Origin: Faucicola osloensis_D
GTDB taxonomy: Bacteria; Pseudomonadota; Gammaproteobacteria; Pseudomonadales; Moraxellaceae
Reading direction: 5' to 3' (one strand)
DNA length: 64,000 bases
Assembly: GCA_020041925.1 (NCBI GenBank)
Contig: CP083409.1
This document shows positions 51,173 through 61,305 of the stretch, in pieces (within the stretch, counting starts at the first letter, position 1; each line of letters begins with the position of its first letter). The position numbers and the translations under genes are program-made. The notes under the pieces are model-generated. The model had not been told where the DNA came from. It saw nothing but the letters and a program-made list of their open reading frames with translations, and searched no databases.

Positions 51173-51877
51173 TCAACTATTCTGGGAGGCGTGCATATAC
51201 TTGAACAGTCGTCTTAAGTCGTTGGTTTCCCCAAATAATACTAAAACCGTATCAGGCTCAATGACAAAATCTGGATGCACAATGCCATCAATTTTGGATT
51301 TAGTTTGATTTCGACCAAATCCAAATTGGTTTTGGTGAAATGAAATGGTGGTTAACAGCATCACATTAAACTGATTGATTAAATCAAGCGCGTGAACTGT
51401 TTTACCGTAAAATGTAGGCGGTGTCTGTATTTGAACGATACTATAATCATTGTCGAGTTCAAACGAGTCAATTAAGCCATTTAAGGAGAGTTTCTTTGCC
51501 CAGTGGGTTGCCGCCTCGTTTTCAGGTTGGATGATGTCATCCACCCCCAATGCTTGTAGCACTTTTTCATGCAGTGGGTTAATCGCTCGGCTAATGATAT
51601 ATTTGGCATTGAGATTTTTGAATAGGGCAGTGACCATCACGTTTTGCCCTTGGTCTTCGCCAATGGTAATGAGCACCACATCTGTTTGGGCGATGGGTAA
51701 CCCTGAGACGGCGTTTTCACTGGTAGAATCGATACAAATCGTGTGCGAAATGGATTCTTTGTAGCGCTCAACTTTATCCATATCGATATCAATACCAATG
51801 ACCTCATGCCCTTGACTGGTGAGTTTGGTGGCAAGTGATGAGCCAAAATTGCCTAGACCGACGATGATGTATTTCAT
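51173..51877 (-). CDS. KtrA-type potassium channel regulator (RCK protein)
   Basis: This cytosolic gating ring subunit binds nucleotide through an N-terminal Rossmann RCK_N domain. It has GLGNFGSSLA at 7-16, acidic residue in GIDID, then CIDSTSE and ITIGED. An RCK_C domain forms the last 80 residues. The length of 234 residues is normal for KtrA/TrkA-like single-unit regulators. AAGG precedes the ATG. The membrane partner gene lies immediately downstream, ending at 51901 in this coordinate system with its start upstream at 53697, so the order of transcription is transporter first, then regulator. Confidence 0.9.
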   Translation of the reverse strand: MKYIIVGLGNFGSSLATKLTSQGHEVIGIDIDMDKVERYKESISHTICIDSTSENAVSGLPIAQTDVVLITIGEDQGQNVMVTALFKNLNAKYIISRAINPLHEKVLQALGVDDIIQPENEAATHWAKKLSLNGLIDSFELDNDYSIVQIQTPPTFYGKTVHALDLINQFNVMLLTTISFHQNQFGFGRNQTKSKIDGIVHPDFVIEPDTVLVLFGETNDLRRLFKYMHASQNS

Positions 51878-51900
51878 ATCTATACCTTATCAATTTATCT

Positions 51901-53697
51901 TTAGGTGATAATAATCTCTTCGCTGGGATAGCGATAGCTTTGATGCCTTGGGCGATTCAATAAGGCAATTAAGATGGTCAACGCCCCAACCCGTCCACAA
52001 AACATCAGCCCAATCAGTACGGATTTGCTAAACGCACTTAAATGCGGGGTGATACCTAAGCTTAGACCTGTGGTAGTGTAAGCAGAAACACTTTCAAATA
52101 ACACTTCTGTCATACTCATGTTGGGCTCTGCCCAGCGTATTAACGTACAACCAAACGCAATGATAATCACTGACAAACAGATAATCGCAAATGCCCGCTT
52201 CACTGAGATATCCGCAATTTCACGACGAAATACTTCGATACGAGAATAGCCGCGTGCCAGTGACACAATATTGAGCACAGCGACCGCAAAGGTCGTGGTT
52301 TTGATACCGCCGCCTGTAGAGTTTGGGGCTGCCCCGACCCACATCAGTGCAATGGTAAGCATCACGGTCGGCGGCGCTAGCTGTGCCATGTCTACCACAT
52401 TGATTCCTGATGAGCGCGGTGCAGCTGCCACAAAAAACCCTGTCACAAGTTTGCCAATGACACTGGTATGCTCAGTTAAAGTACCTTGCCACTCAAATGC
52501 AAGCACACTGACAAAGGCAAGCACTAGCAAGGACAAGGTCGTCACTAGACTAATGCGACTATTGATACTCAGTAGCCACGGCTTGGCACCATATCGTGAG
52601 CGGTTAGGAAACAACAGGCGCATCACCTGATGGCGCAAATATTCCACGACATTGGCAACTATCGCAAACCCCAATCCTCCAAACAAAAACGTCACCGCCA
52701 CCACCATTTGTAACGGATAATTAAAGCGCAGTTGTAACTCATATAAGCTATCACTCATCGTTGAAAAACCTGCATTACAAAATGCAGAGATGGCATGAAA
52801 AACCGAAAAAAAGATGCGACGATGGATACTCATAGGGACATCAAGCATACTGAGATAAATCGCTATGGCTGCCACGGACTCCACCGCAAAGGTGACCGCG
52901 AAAATTACTTTGAGCGTCTTTAGTACATCACTCATACGATTGGCTGAGGTCACATGCCCAAGCTGTAGCTGTGTCTGATAACTGATGCGTCCCCGAAAAA
53001 AATAGCTAAAATAAGTGGCAAAAGTCAAAATCCCTAAGCCGCCCAATTGAAACAAACACATGATAATAATTTGACCCAATGGGGTAAAAAAAGCGCCGGT
53101 ATCTTTTACCGCGAGACCCGTAATACACACCGCACTCGTGGCAGTAAATAAAGCATCAACAAACGCAATATGACCATATGTGGCATTTGGCATCATCAGC
53201 AAAAACGTGCCGAGCAAAATAAGCAATAAAAAACTTAAAATAAACAACTGGGCAGGGTGCGCCACGACTATCTTAAAGCTAAACTCCATCACCAATAACT
53301 GACGAATAAAAGAAACCAACAACGCAATTTTTATCAAGGATTTTTCAAACAAGAATTTGTATAAAAAAGAACTATTATCGGCAAAAAAATGTGTCACCAA
53401 TAACGCAATGACTAATAAAGCAATGGACAAATCAAACGTGAGCACAAGCTTTGAGCGTATACCTTTTTGCACATATTGACTCAATAATTCAATAAAATTA
53501 AGCCCAAGCACGATTAAATAAAACGTCGAAGCCACGCCATGCAACCAAACTTTAAAATCAAAGCCTGTCTCAATAATCGCAAGCAATACAGCGAATAAAC
53601 CGCTATAAAATACCAGTTTATTAAACACACCCGATGGCTTGTCATGCATTGAGTCCAGCGCATTTTTTTTATTTTTTTTCAATATAAAATCAAACAT
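51901..53697 (-). CDS. KtrB/TrkH-family potassium uptake protein with extended N-terminus
   Basis: The four selectivity-filter segments are visible: CITGLAVKD, CNAGFSTM, STGGGIKTTT and TTTGLSLG, one in each pore repeat. This defines the SKT superfamily of K+ (or Na+/K+) uptake channels. At 598 residues it is about 150 longer than KtrB; the additional N-terminal part (about residues 25-150) contains three to four further hydrophobic helices and is not seen in the core fold. ATG 53697 is preferred; the frame is open to 53751. The regulator gene follows after 23 bp. Confidence 0.9.
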   Translation of the reverse strand: MFDFILKKNKKNALDSMHDKPSGVFNKLVFYSGLFAVLLAIIETGFDFKVWLHGVASTFYLIVLGLNFIELLSQYVQKGIRSKLVLTFDLSIALLVIALLVTHFFADNSSFLYKFLFEKSLIKIALLVSFIRQLLVMEFSFKIVVAHPAQLFILSFLLLILLGTFLLMMPNATYGHIAFVDALFTATSAVCITGLAVKDTGAFFTPLGQIIIMCLFQLGGLGILTFATYFSYFFRGRISYQTQLQLGHVTSANRMSDVLKTLKVIFAVTFAVESVAAIAIYLSMLDVPMSIHRRIFFSVFHAISAFCNAGFSTMSDSLYELQLRFNYPLQMVVAVTFLFGGLGFAIVANVVEYLRHQVMRLLFPNRSRYGAKPWLLSINSRISLVTTLSLLVLAFVSVLAFEWQGTLTEHTSVIGKLVTGFFVAAAPRSSGINVVDMAQLAPPTVMLTIALMWVGAAPNSTGGGIKTTTFAVAVLNIVSLARGYSRIEVFRREIADISVKRAFAIICLSVIIIAFGCTLIRWAEPNMSMTEVLFESVSAYTTTGLSLGITPHLSAFSKSVLIGLMFCGRVGALTILIALLNRPRHQSYRYPSEEIIIT

Positions 53698-53835
53698 CGT
53701 AAAGTTGACTTCCGTTTTACCCAAGCATAGTTGTTGTACTTTATACCGCAATTATACGTTTGAGAAAACTAGATTGAACAATGATTTAAAAAAAGCAGCA
53801 ATGATTTGTCAAAATCACGTTGTTTTTGAGGCAGG

Positions 53836-55722
53836 CTAAAACACCAAGGTTACGGTTAAGCCTTGGGTGGTGGCAGTGGTTTGGGCGTTGTTGTCAACCA
53901 CTTGCGTAGGGCTGAGATAAATATCGATATTGGCTTGTTGGCAGATTTGATAAACAATCGATAAACCCAATCCCGTACCACCAATCACCGTCAAACCTGA
54001 ATGGGCGCTTGTGTCTTTGGAGGAAAAAGATTTTTTGGCAGTATCGCTATGGGTTTGTGTACTGCTTGTTTGTCCTTGTCCTAGTGATGCGCTCGATGAA
54101 TTTTGATTGACGCGGTAGAAGGGTTGAAAGACGTCTTGATAATGGGCTGCATCAATGCCAATGCCGGTATCGGCAACTTGGACGATGAGTCGTTTTGCGC
54201 GGTGATTGAGCGTGTTGCTAGCGTTGTTCACCAACACAGGGGTCGGGGTCAATGCGTTGGCTAAATTGGTATAGGTGTTGCTTGACGTTTGTGTTAAATC
54301 TTCGATAGTCATCTGGTCAATGACAACAGCGATATTGCCTGTGGCTTGGGTGTATAAAATGGCATTTTGCAGTAAATTTTTGAGAAGGATAAACAAGGCG
54401 GTTTCATCTACACTGACCTGCGTCGCTGAGGTACCTAGCGCGGTAAGATGGTTGTCAACTGACAGGGTTTGGTCTTTGCTATCGGCAATCGGAAATAGCA
54501 GTTTGATGGCTTCTCGTAGCACGGCGATTAAATCGGTGGGCGTGTTGGTGCGCTCGGTCAGCTGTGATTGCTGGGCTTCCATACGGGCAAGGGTGAGTAG
54601 CTGTTCCACCAGATGTTGATTGTGCTTCACTCTGACAGCGAGTTTATGAATGTTTTGTTTGAATTTGGCTTGCCTTGCAGGGTCGCTATACATCGCCGCG
54701 TCTTGACTGTATTTTTGCAGTTGTTGCACTTGCAGCGAGATGGCGGTCAATGGCGAGCGTAGCTCATGTGCTGCATCCGCGATGAAGCGATTTTGGTTTT
54801 GGATATGCGTGTCAACCCGTTGTAACAACGCATTGATTTCAATGACCAAGGGCATGAGCTCGCTGGGCAGAATTGAGCGATGTTGGCTGTCAGTGGGTAG
54901 CTCAATCAAGCTGAGATCTTGCCCATGACGTTTTGCCATTTGCTTAGCTAATATCTGAATCGGACGCAATACGCGCTTTAATACCCAAGGTAATAGTGCA
55001 AGCAGCAACAGGGTGGTTAGTAAAATTGGAATAATGGATTGCCAAGCCGATTTTAAGGCAATTTTTTTCTGCCATTCGACAGGTTGACGCACAAAAATCA
55101 CCCGCCTTGGGGTGTCTTTACGAAAGACTTTCCAAATTTCACCATCAAGGGTTAATTCACTAAAACCAATAGGGGTGTTAACCAATTGCGGGTGAGCCAT
55201 TGGCTCAATAAAATTGGTGTCAATTTTGCCAAAACGGGCAGGGAAGATATCAACTTGCACACCGTCTTTAACGCCTTGATACTGTAGTACGTTGCTTTCA
55301 TCATTGGGCGAGAAAACAGTGGTCGGCGTGCTACTGCTAGGGGCAGAAGCTACGATAGCTGGTATAGGCGGTCTAGGCGGTGGTAAGTCTTGCGGTGCAA
55401 AATCGTTATCTGGGTTTGATAGCCGCCTATTAGGTTTCAGGTTACGGGGAGGGAGTCGCAGGGTTGAGCGCGAGCTAACCAGCTCAGCAAGATAGCTAAG
55501 ATTGGTTTCTTGTGAGGTATTAAACTCTTGATAGGTATAGCAAAATACCGCAATTTGTACCAAAATGCCAATCGATAATAATGTGCCAAGTATCCAAACC
55601 AGCAATTGTTTTTGTAGTGATTTTTGCAACGGCAGGGCTGTTTTTGTAGGGGTAGTCATGGTCATTTTAGCCGCTATTTGGCGGTCATTGTTTAGATGTT
55701 TTTTGAGGCCTTTTGGTATCAC
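53836..55722 (-). CDS. Sensor histidine kinase, QseC/PmrB-like
   Basis: This is a bitopic kinase of 628 residues. It has a membrane helix at about 40-65, a periplasmic region with a proline-rich stretch (DLPPPRPPIPA), a second helix near 235-255, and a HAMP-like linker. The H-box AAHELRSPLTAI, N-box and G boxes (VADTGIGID and GGTGLGLSIV) follow, with a serine-rich insertion between the G boxes. It is read right after the response regulator gene (6-bp gap); the GTG at 55722 fits coupling, while ATG codons at 55665 and 55659 are alternatives. The stimulus is unknown. Confidence 0.85.
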   Translation of the reverse strand: MIPKGLKKHLNNDRQIAAKMTMTTPTKTALPLQKSLQKQLLVWILGTLLSIGILVQIAVFCYTYQEFNTSQETNLSYLAELVSSRSTLRLPPRNLKPNRRLSNPDNDFAPQDLPPPRPPIPAIVASAPSSSTPTTVFSPNDESNVLQYQGVKDGVQVDIFPARFGKIDTNFIEPMAHPQLVNTPIGFSELTLDGEIWKVFRKDTPRRVIFVRQPVEWQKKIALKSAWQSIIPILLTTLLLLALLPWVLKRVLRPIQILAKQMAKRHGQDLSLIELPTDSQHRSILPSELMPLVIEINALLQRVDTHIQNQNRFIADAAHELRSPLTAISLQVQQLQKYSQDAAMYSDPARQAKFKQNIHKLAVRVKHNQHLVEQLLTLARMEAQQSQLTERTNTPTDLIAVLREAIKLLFPIADSKDQTLSVDNHLTALGTSATQVSVDETALFILLKNLLQNAILYTQATGNIAVVIDQMTIEDLTQTSSNTYTNLANALTPTPVLVNNASNTLNHRAKRLIVQVADTGIGIDAAHYQDVFQPFYRVNQNSSSASLGQGQTSSTQTHSDTAKKSFSSKDTSAHSGLTVIGGTGLGLSIVYQICQQANIDIYLSPTQVVDNNAQTTATTQGLTVTLVF

Positions 55723-55728
55723 TTTTTG

Positions 55729-56397
55729 TTAGTCTTGGGATTCGGCGCTGATATACCAGCCTAAACCCCGAATGTTTTTAATGCGTTTTTGACCAATTTT
55801 TTTGCGCAGTCCATAGATTAAAAATTCAATGGCATTGCTCTCTATCCCCGCCTCCCAATTGTAGATAGAATTTTCCAATTCACTTTTTGAAAACACTTTA
55901 TCGGGCGCGGTCATAAAAGTGGTGAGCAGCATGTATTCTTTGGCGGTAATATCGATTTCTATGCCGTCACGTTTGAGGCGTTTGGCATTGATATCAAGGG
56001 TTAAGTCGCCAACTTGTAGGGTGTTTTGGCTATTGCCTTGTGAGCGGCGCACCAACACACGCATACGAGCGAGTAATTCACTCATCGCAAATGGCTTAGT
56101 CATATAGTCATCTGCCCCAGCATCCAGCCCTCTCACGCGGTCTTTGATTTGGTCTCGGGCGGTCAGCACAAGTACAGGCGTGTCGATTTTGGCACTGCGA
56201 AGCGTCTCTAACACGCTCATGCCGTCAATTTCTGGCAAGCCCAAATCCAGCAAAATCACGTCATACGATTCGACTTTGAGGGTCAAAATCGCTTCTCGCC
56301 CATCTTGTGCCCAGTCTACCGCATACGCTTCTTCTTCTAGACTATCAATCAGACTGTCGGCAATGAATACGTCATCTTCGACGAGTAATACTCTCAT
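55729..56397 (-). CDS. OmpR-family response regulator, QseB/PmrA-like
   Basis: This is a 222-residue regulator. The receiver domain has the acidic pair in VEDD, the phospho-acceptor in LLDLGLP and the conserved Lys in YMTKPF. A winged-helix C-terminal domain follows (ITAKEYMLLTTFM, NIRGLGWYI). ATG 56397 has AAAGG upstream; the open frame extends six codons further. It is co-transcribed with the kinase and lies 111 bp after the PepSY lipoprotein gene, which may be its target or accessory. Confidence 0.9.
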   Translation of the reverse strand: MRVLLVEDDVFIADSLIDSLEEEAYAVDWAQDGREAILTLKVESYDVILLDLGLPEIDGMSVLETLRSAKIDTPVLVLTARDQIKDRVRGLDAGADDYMTKPFAMSELLARMRVLVRRSQGNSQNTLQVGDLTLDINAKRLKRDGIEIDITAKEYMLLTTFMTAPDKVFSKSELENSIYNWEAGIESNAIEFLIYGLRKKIGQKRIKNIRGLGWYISAESQD

Positions 56398-56508
56398 TGG
56401 GATACCTTTATACACGAATACTGTTCAATAAATAGACTATAACACAAAAAACCGCCATTCTAAGAATGACGGTGTTGCTCATAGGCAAAGTTGCCATTTG
56501 GCACTCAA

Positions 56509-57369
56509 TTATGGCTGAGTAGGCGCACGACGGTTGAGGTCGTTAAGTGATTTGACATCGCTCACGGCACCTGTTTGGGCATCAACTTTGACATGATAGA
56601 CTTCTTTACCTTTTACCACCTCAATCTGATAGCTTGGGGTTCTAGGTGATTGATTTTGGGCAGGGTTTGGTGCAGGCGGCATGCCTGTATTGCCCGTTTG
56701 TGGGTCTCTGTTAAAGCGGCGGTGACCGTCACGAGGACCATGACCCATTTTGCCCCCTTTATCCCCACCTAAATGGGCGCCAATGGCTTCACCACCTACT
56801 TGGTTCGCTGCCAATTGCATAGCGCGTTCTAGGCTGATATTGATGGCAGGCGGCGCAGGCGGTTGATTGTTGTTGGGGTTATTAGTTTGTTGCGGACGCG
56901 CTGGTCGTGATGGCCGTGATCGCATAGTTGCTTGGGTTACTTGACCATTAGAGGCATTGACGATATACAGTTGTGGTTGACCATTCGCATTAAGGGTCAT
57001 AACCCGGTAGCCGACAATGTTGTCATTGGCGTTGTTGGCGATACGGGCAGGGTTTGGGTTGGGTCGGTTGCTATTGTCATGATAGCGTACACCAACAATG
57101 CGTGTGTTCGCGGTTTGTTTTTGTACCAAGGCGACCGCTTGAGAGGCACTGATGCTGGCATTGGCGGCTGCTTGGGCGTTGGCCTGCATGGCTTGTAAGC
57201 GTTGCTCAAAGTTCTTGGCATTGGCTGGATGGCGTTTTTGCATTTTTTGTGCTTGTGGTGCCGCTGAGGTGCTCGCACAGGCGGTGAGTGTCGCACCTGT
57301 AACGACACTAAGCAAGGCTACACTAAGCCCAGTGGCTAAAAATGAGGGGTTAAATTTTGCTAAGTTCAT
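56509..57369 (-). CDS. PepSY-domain lipoprotein
   Basis: This is a 286-residue lipoprotein with lipobox LTAC (Cys31). Two PepSY-type units are seen: one at about 70-150 (ASQAVALVQKQ ... QLYIVNASNGQVT) and one at the C-terminus (LERAMQLAANQVGG ... VYHVKVDAQTGAVSDVKSL). They are joined by a P/N/Q/R- and G/H-rich low-complexity linker. PepSY units often bind or inhibit proteases or act as periplasmic accessory domains. AGGA precedes the ATG. It is upstream of, and on the same strand as, the two-component genes. Confidence 0.82.
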   Translation of the reverse strand: MNLAKFNPSFLATGLSVALLSVVTGATLTACASTSAAPQAQKMQKRHPANAKNFEQRLQAMQANAQAAANASISASQAVALVQKQTANTRIVGVRYHDNSNRPNPNPARIANNANDNIVGYRVMTLNANGQPQLYIVNASNGQVTQATMRSRPSRPARPQQTNNPNNNQPPAPPAINISLERAMQLAANQVGGEAIGAHLGGDKGGKMGHGPRDGHRRFNRDPQTGNTGMPPAPNPAQNQSPRTPSYQIEVVKGKEVYHVKVDAQTGAVSDVKSLNDLNRRAPTQP

Positions 57370-57591
57370 AGGTTTTCCTGCGGTTGTTAATATAGTTGTT
57401 GATAACCCTTGATTGGATAATACTATCATACAAAAATTAAGACAGCAGAAACTTAGCGATAACGCAGAATCAGGCTAGGTAGGTTATAGCAATACAATCA
57501 AAAAATTTGCTTTGCATAAACGCCTGTAACAATGGGCAAAAATGTTTATATCAATTTTTTTGCCTGTCAAATCAAGCCTTCCTCTGACAGG

Positions 57592-59385
57592 TTAAATAAA
57601 AACATCAGGCTCAGGTAGTTGCACGATATTAATTGGACACTCGGTTTGCCAAAGATGGTGGGTGACAATGATTAAAATGCCTTGCTGCTGATGCTGTACC
57701 AGCATTTGCCACAGTGCTTCACGGCTTTTTTTATCAAGTCCTGCAAACGGCTCATCAAGCAGCAAGATTTTTTTTGGGGTGAGTAATAGCCGTGCCAAGG
57801 CAATGCGTCTGGCTTGTCCACCGGAAATGGCTTGCCCGTATTCCCCTAGCGGGGTCTGTAATTGTAGCGGCTGACTGCGCGCCCAGTCTTTGAGCCCAAC
57901 CTTACCCAGCACTTGCCAAAGCTGTTCATCACTGGCATCGGCGCTGCCCAGTCTTAAATTGGTCGCTAAAGTCTGGTCAAAAATATCAATCTGCTGCCCC
58001 AGATAACCTGTGAGTGCTGGCGTATCGTGTAACGCTAGCCAATCCATCCCATTGAGCTCGATGCTGCCTTGTTGCGGTGCTAGTTCATGGGCTAGCACTT
58101 GTAACAGTGTTGATTTTCCCGCGCCCGAGCGCCCAGTAATCAATACAGGGATGCCTTGGGTGGCAGTCAAGCTGAAAGCTTTGAAACCGACAATCGCTTG
58201 CGGCATTTTGCCAGCGAGCTGATTGATGGTGAGGGTGAGTGGCGCATTTAGGCGCGCAACATCAATCGCTAAAGGGGCTAAATCATGGTTTAAATGATGG
58301 TTTAAATCAGGCGTTAAATGCTGGCTAGGTTGTAGCGAAGGATTGAGTAATTCATTGAGTTGGTGTTTTGCTGCCAAACTATTGCCAAGGGCTAGCGAAT
58401 GGGTGACTAACGGTGCTAGCAAGTCAGTCATGCCCATGATACCGAGGAATAGCGCAAGCAACATCGGCACACTGATGACAAGGGGCGTGTGATAAAAACC
58501 CACTAACAAGCCGACCAAAACCGCTGCAATCAGCCACTGCATGATTAGCATGACCAATGATTGGGCGCGCTGGATGCGCTTTTGCTGATGCGTATGCTGA
58601 GTGTCGAGGCTGTTAAAAGCAGTCAATTCGGATTGCCAGCGCTGCCAAATCAATAAATGGGTAAGCGCCGATAGCGGATTGAGCAAACTAACACGCCTGG
58701 ACTCTGCCAATGCCTGATGAGCGCCGGCGTGCTTGATACTACGCCATGTCAGCATGGCAGGTAACATCAAACCCGCGATTAAAAATATGGCAATCAAGAC
58801 GGGGTTAACCTCATACTGATAAAGTAAGATTGCTACTAGCAAGCTAGCGGTGGTCGCGACTAGCCAAGGTGATACCACGCGCAGTGGCAACTCATTGAGC
58901 ACCTCAATATCATGGGTTAAACGGTGCATGGCATGGGTAGATTGTAGGGTACTTGACAACTTTACCAGTGGCAGGCGTGCAAACTGGGTAAAAAACCGCA
59001 CTCGCAGCCGCTGCAACAAACCAAACACCGCATGGTGGGATACTATCATTTCACCATAGCGTCCTGCGGTACGTACCATCGCCATCACACGGATAATCGC
59101 TGCCGGTACCAGATAATTAAAACTGTGTGAGCCCAGCGCCACCATCCCCGCCATGGCTGCCGCAGAAATAAACCACCCTGACGTCATCAATAGCCCAATC
59201 ACCGATAACGCAGTCAGTATGCCTAACAAGGCAGCAATGAGCCATTTATCTAGCTGCGCGCTAAACAGCTGGGTTAAACGAAAGGTTTGATGACTGTTTG
59301 CTTTTTTTTGCCGGTGAGTTTTGACAAGGTTATTTTGACTAATAAGCCTATTTTCACTATTGTTTTCACAATTAGAGTCTGTCAT
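57592..59385 (-). CDS. cydC: Heterodimeric ABC exporter subunit CydC
   Basis: CydDC exports glutathione or cysteine (and binds haem) and is needed to assemble cytochrome bd. The 597-residue protein has an N-terminal six-helix domain (GILTALSVIGLLMTSGWFI) and an ATPase domain. The latter has Walker A GRSGAGKST, signature ISGGQARRIALAR, Walker B ILLLDEPFAGLD and VTHH. ATG 59385 follows the cydD stop by 4 bp. A polar N-terminal tail of about 40 residues is longer than usual. Confidence 0.95.
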   Translation of the reverse strand: MTDSNCENNSENRLISQNNLVKTHRQKKANSHQTFRLTQLFSAQLDKWLIAALLGILTALSVIGLLMTSGWFISAAAMAGMVALGSHSFNYLVPAAIIRVMAMVRTAGRYGEMIVSHHAVFGLLQRLRVRFFTQFARLPLVKLSSTLQSTHAMHRLTHDIEVLNELPLRVVSPWLVATTASLLVAILLYQYEVNPVLIAIFLIAGLMLPAMLTWRSIKHAGAHQALAESRRVSLLNPLSALTHLLIWQRWQSELTAFNSLDTQHTHQQKRIQRAQSLVMLIMQWLIAAVLVGLLVGFYHTPLVISVPMLLALFLGIMGMTDLLAPLVTHSLALGNSLAAKHQLNELLNPSLQPSQHLTPDLNHHLNHDLAPLAIDVARLNAPLTLTINQLAGKMPQAIVGFKAFSLTATQGIPVLITGRSGAGKSTLLQVLAHELAPQQGSIELNGMDWLALHDTPALTGYLGQQIDIFDQTLATNLRLGSADASDEQLWQVLGKVGLKDWARSQPLQLQTPLGEYGQAISGGQARRIALARLLLTPKKILLLDEPFAGLDKKSREALWQMLVQHQQQGILIIVTHHLWQTECPINIVQLPEPDVFI

Positions 59386-59389
59386 ACCG

Positions 59390-61087
59390 TTACGCCTTCG
59401 CCAAAGTAGATGCAATATCAAGGCTTATTTGCCGATCCAGCCAAGGCAGGTTTGTGGCATCGTGCGTCACCCATAACACGGTTTTCCCCCTCGTCACTTG
59501 TTGTAATAACCCATTAATCTCGGCTGCGGTATCACTATCTAAATGCTCAGTGGGTTCATCGAGTAGCCAAAGGTGCGCCTCTTGCAACAGTAACTGGGCT
59601 ATTGCCAGTCGTCGCTGTTGTCCACCGGACAAGCCGCTACCACGTTCTCCCAACTGAGTATCTAGCTGATTTGGCAGTGCTTTTATCAAAGGTTTTAAGC
59701 CCACTTGCGCAAGAATTTGCCATAGTTTGTCATCACTGGCGGTTGGGTTTGGCATGCGCAAATTATCGGCGATACTCATCGGCAGTAGCATGGTTTGCTG
59801 TGACAAATAGGCGATTTGGTGGCGAAATTGCGTGGAATTGATGGTGTTAAAATTTTGGTTATCAATAAAAATATCGCCTTGATAGGCGCAAAAACCCAAA
59901 AAAATTTGCAATAGCGTTGATTTGCCGCTGCCACTTTGACCGACAATCGCTAACCGTTCCCCTGCGGCAATAGCAAAACTTAACGGCGCGAGCCGTATGC
60001 GCTGCTGATGATTGACCCAAATATTATCCGCGTCAATGGCAGGGGGTGCGGTTAACAAAAAATGGTTAGCTTTTGTTTTTTCAGCTGGCTGAAAAGCTAA
60101 CAACGGTGATAATTCAGCAATCGCACCTTCCGCTTGCGCTTTGACATGATAATCTGCGCCCAATTGACGTAGCGGGGCATAAAATTCGGGTGCCAACAGC
60201 AGTAAAAATAGCGCCGACTGGTAAGGCACAGGCACCGTGTTTTTTTGCCAAGGTAAAATACCGATTAAACCAAAACCCAAATACACGGCAAGTAGCGCAA
60301 TCGACAGCGCGGCTAACAGTTCTAGCGCTGCGGTGTTTAAAAACGCAATTTTGAGTACCGACATGGTGCGCATACGGTAGGCTTCGGCTGAGGCGTCGAT
60401 GTCTTGACTCGCGTGCCCGACAGCATCCAGCCGTTGCAGTGTCGCCGTGCCACGTAACCAATCCAAAAATCGCCCGCTCAGCTGTGCCATCGCGGCAAAT
60501 TGTTGCCGACTTTTACGGGCGGTGGCATGACCAATTAATACCATAAATACAGGGACTAGGGGTGCGGTCAGCAGTAAAATCAGCGTCGCTATCCAGCTTT
60601 GGGTCGCAGCGGCGACTAATAGCATGATAGGCGTGGTCACCACAATCAGTCGCTGCAGATAAAAACGGCTGACATAGCCCGTTAAGGCGTCACATTGCTC
60701 AATCACCATACTGGCAAGCCCGCCATCACTGCCATACTGGTGGCGCGCCGCACCTACTTGTGCCAGTTTTTCAAGTAGCGTTTTTCGTAGGATGCTGGCT
60801 ACTTGTAGACCCGCATCTAACGCCAACTGATCTTTGCAAAAATGCAGTAAAGGACGTAGCAACAGACACCCTAGTAGCCACGGCAGATAATCAAAAAATA
60901 CGTCAGTGGCAGGGCGGTGATGGGTAATTTGTGTTAACCAATCTGCAAAGATGACCGCAATCAGCCAAGACTGCACAATCAATACCAGCGTGGACACAAC
61001 TGATAGTCCCCATGCCATATAAATCGGTCGCTTTGCCATAGCGGCATAGTGACGAAGGGTTTGGTTGACAGCAGAAGTTTCAGACAT
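59390..61087 (-). CDS. cydD: Heterodimeric ABC exporter subunit CydD
   Basis: This is the partner of CydC. Its 565 residues contain six membrane helices, a charged loop, and an ATPase domain with Walker A GQSGSGKST, signature LSGGQQRRLAIAQ, Walker B LWLLDEPTEHLD and VTHD. The start is ATG 61087. The gene is divergent from cydA across a 453-bp spacer, so the oxidase and its assembly exporter can be co-regulated from one region. Confidence 0.95.
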   Translation of the reverse strand: MSETSAVNQTLRHYAAMAKRPIYMAWGLSVVSTLVLIVQSWLIAVIFADWLTQITHHRPATDVFFDYLPWLLGCLLLRPLLHFCKDQLALDAGLQVASILRKTLLEKLAQVGAARHQYGSDGGLASMVIEQCDALTGYVSRFYLQRLIVVTTPIMLLVAAATQSWIATLILLLTAPLVPVFMVLIGHATARKSRQQFAAMAQLSGRFLDWLRGTATLQRLDAVGHASQDIDASAEAYRMRTMSVLKIAFLNTAALELLAALSIALLAVYLGFGLIGILPWQKNTVPVPYQSALFLLLLAPEFYAPLRQLGADYHVKAQAEGAIAELSPLLAFQPAEKTKANHFLLTAPPAIDADNIWVNHQQRIRLAPLSFAIAAGERLAIVGQSGSGKSTLLQIFLGFCAYQGDIFIDNQNFNTINSTQFRHQIAYLSQQTMLLPMSIADNLRMPNPTASDDKLWQILAQVGLKPLIKALPNQLDTQLGERGSGLSGGQQRRLAIAQLLLQEAHLWLLDEPTEHLDSDTAAEINGLLQQVTRGKTVLWVTHDATNLPWLDRQISLDIASTLAKA

Positions 61088-61305
61088 GGTTGGTTAACAG
61101 TAACGATAAAATCAATGGACATATCATAGCGTATCAAGCGGTTGTTAGATATGGCGTAATGCTCATCAAGGCAATGAGCGTAAAAAATATAAACACATTG
61201 CCCACCGATAAGGGTTGATAAAACCTTGATAAAGGCATATAAGAGATAGTTAAATAAAGCGATGAACGACCCCACTTTAAACGACTACCTTCAAAAGACC
61301 CATAA

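Noticed and set aside
57564..57592. Terminator at the end of cydC
   Set aside because: CCTGTCA and TGACAGG can pair across 15 nt, but no T run follows on the minus strand.
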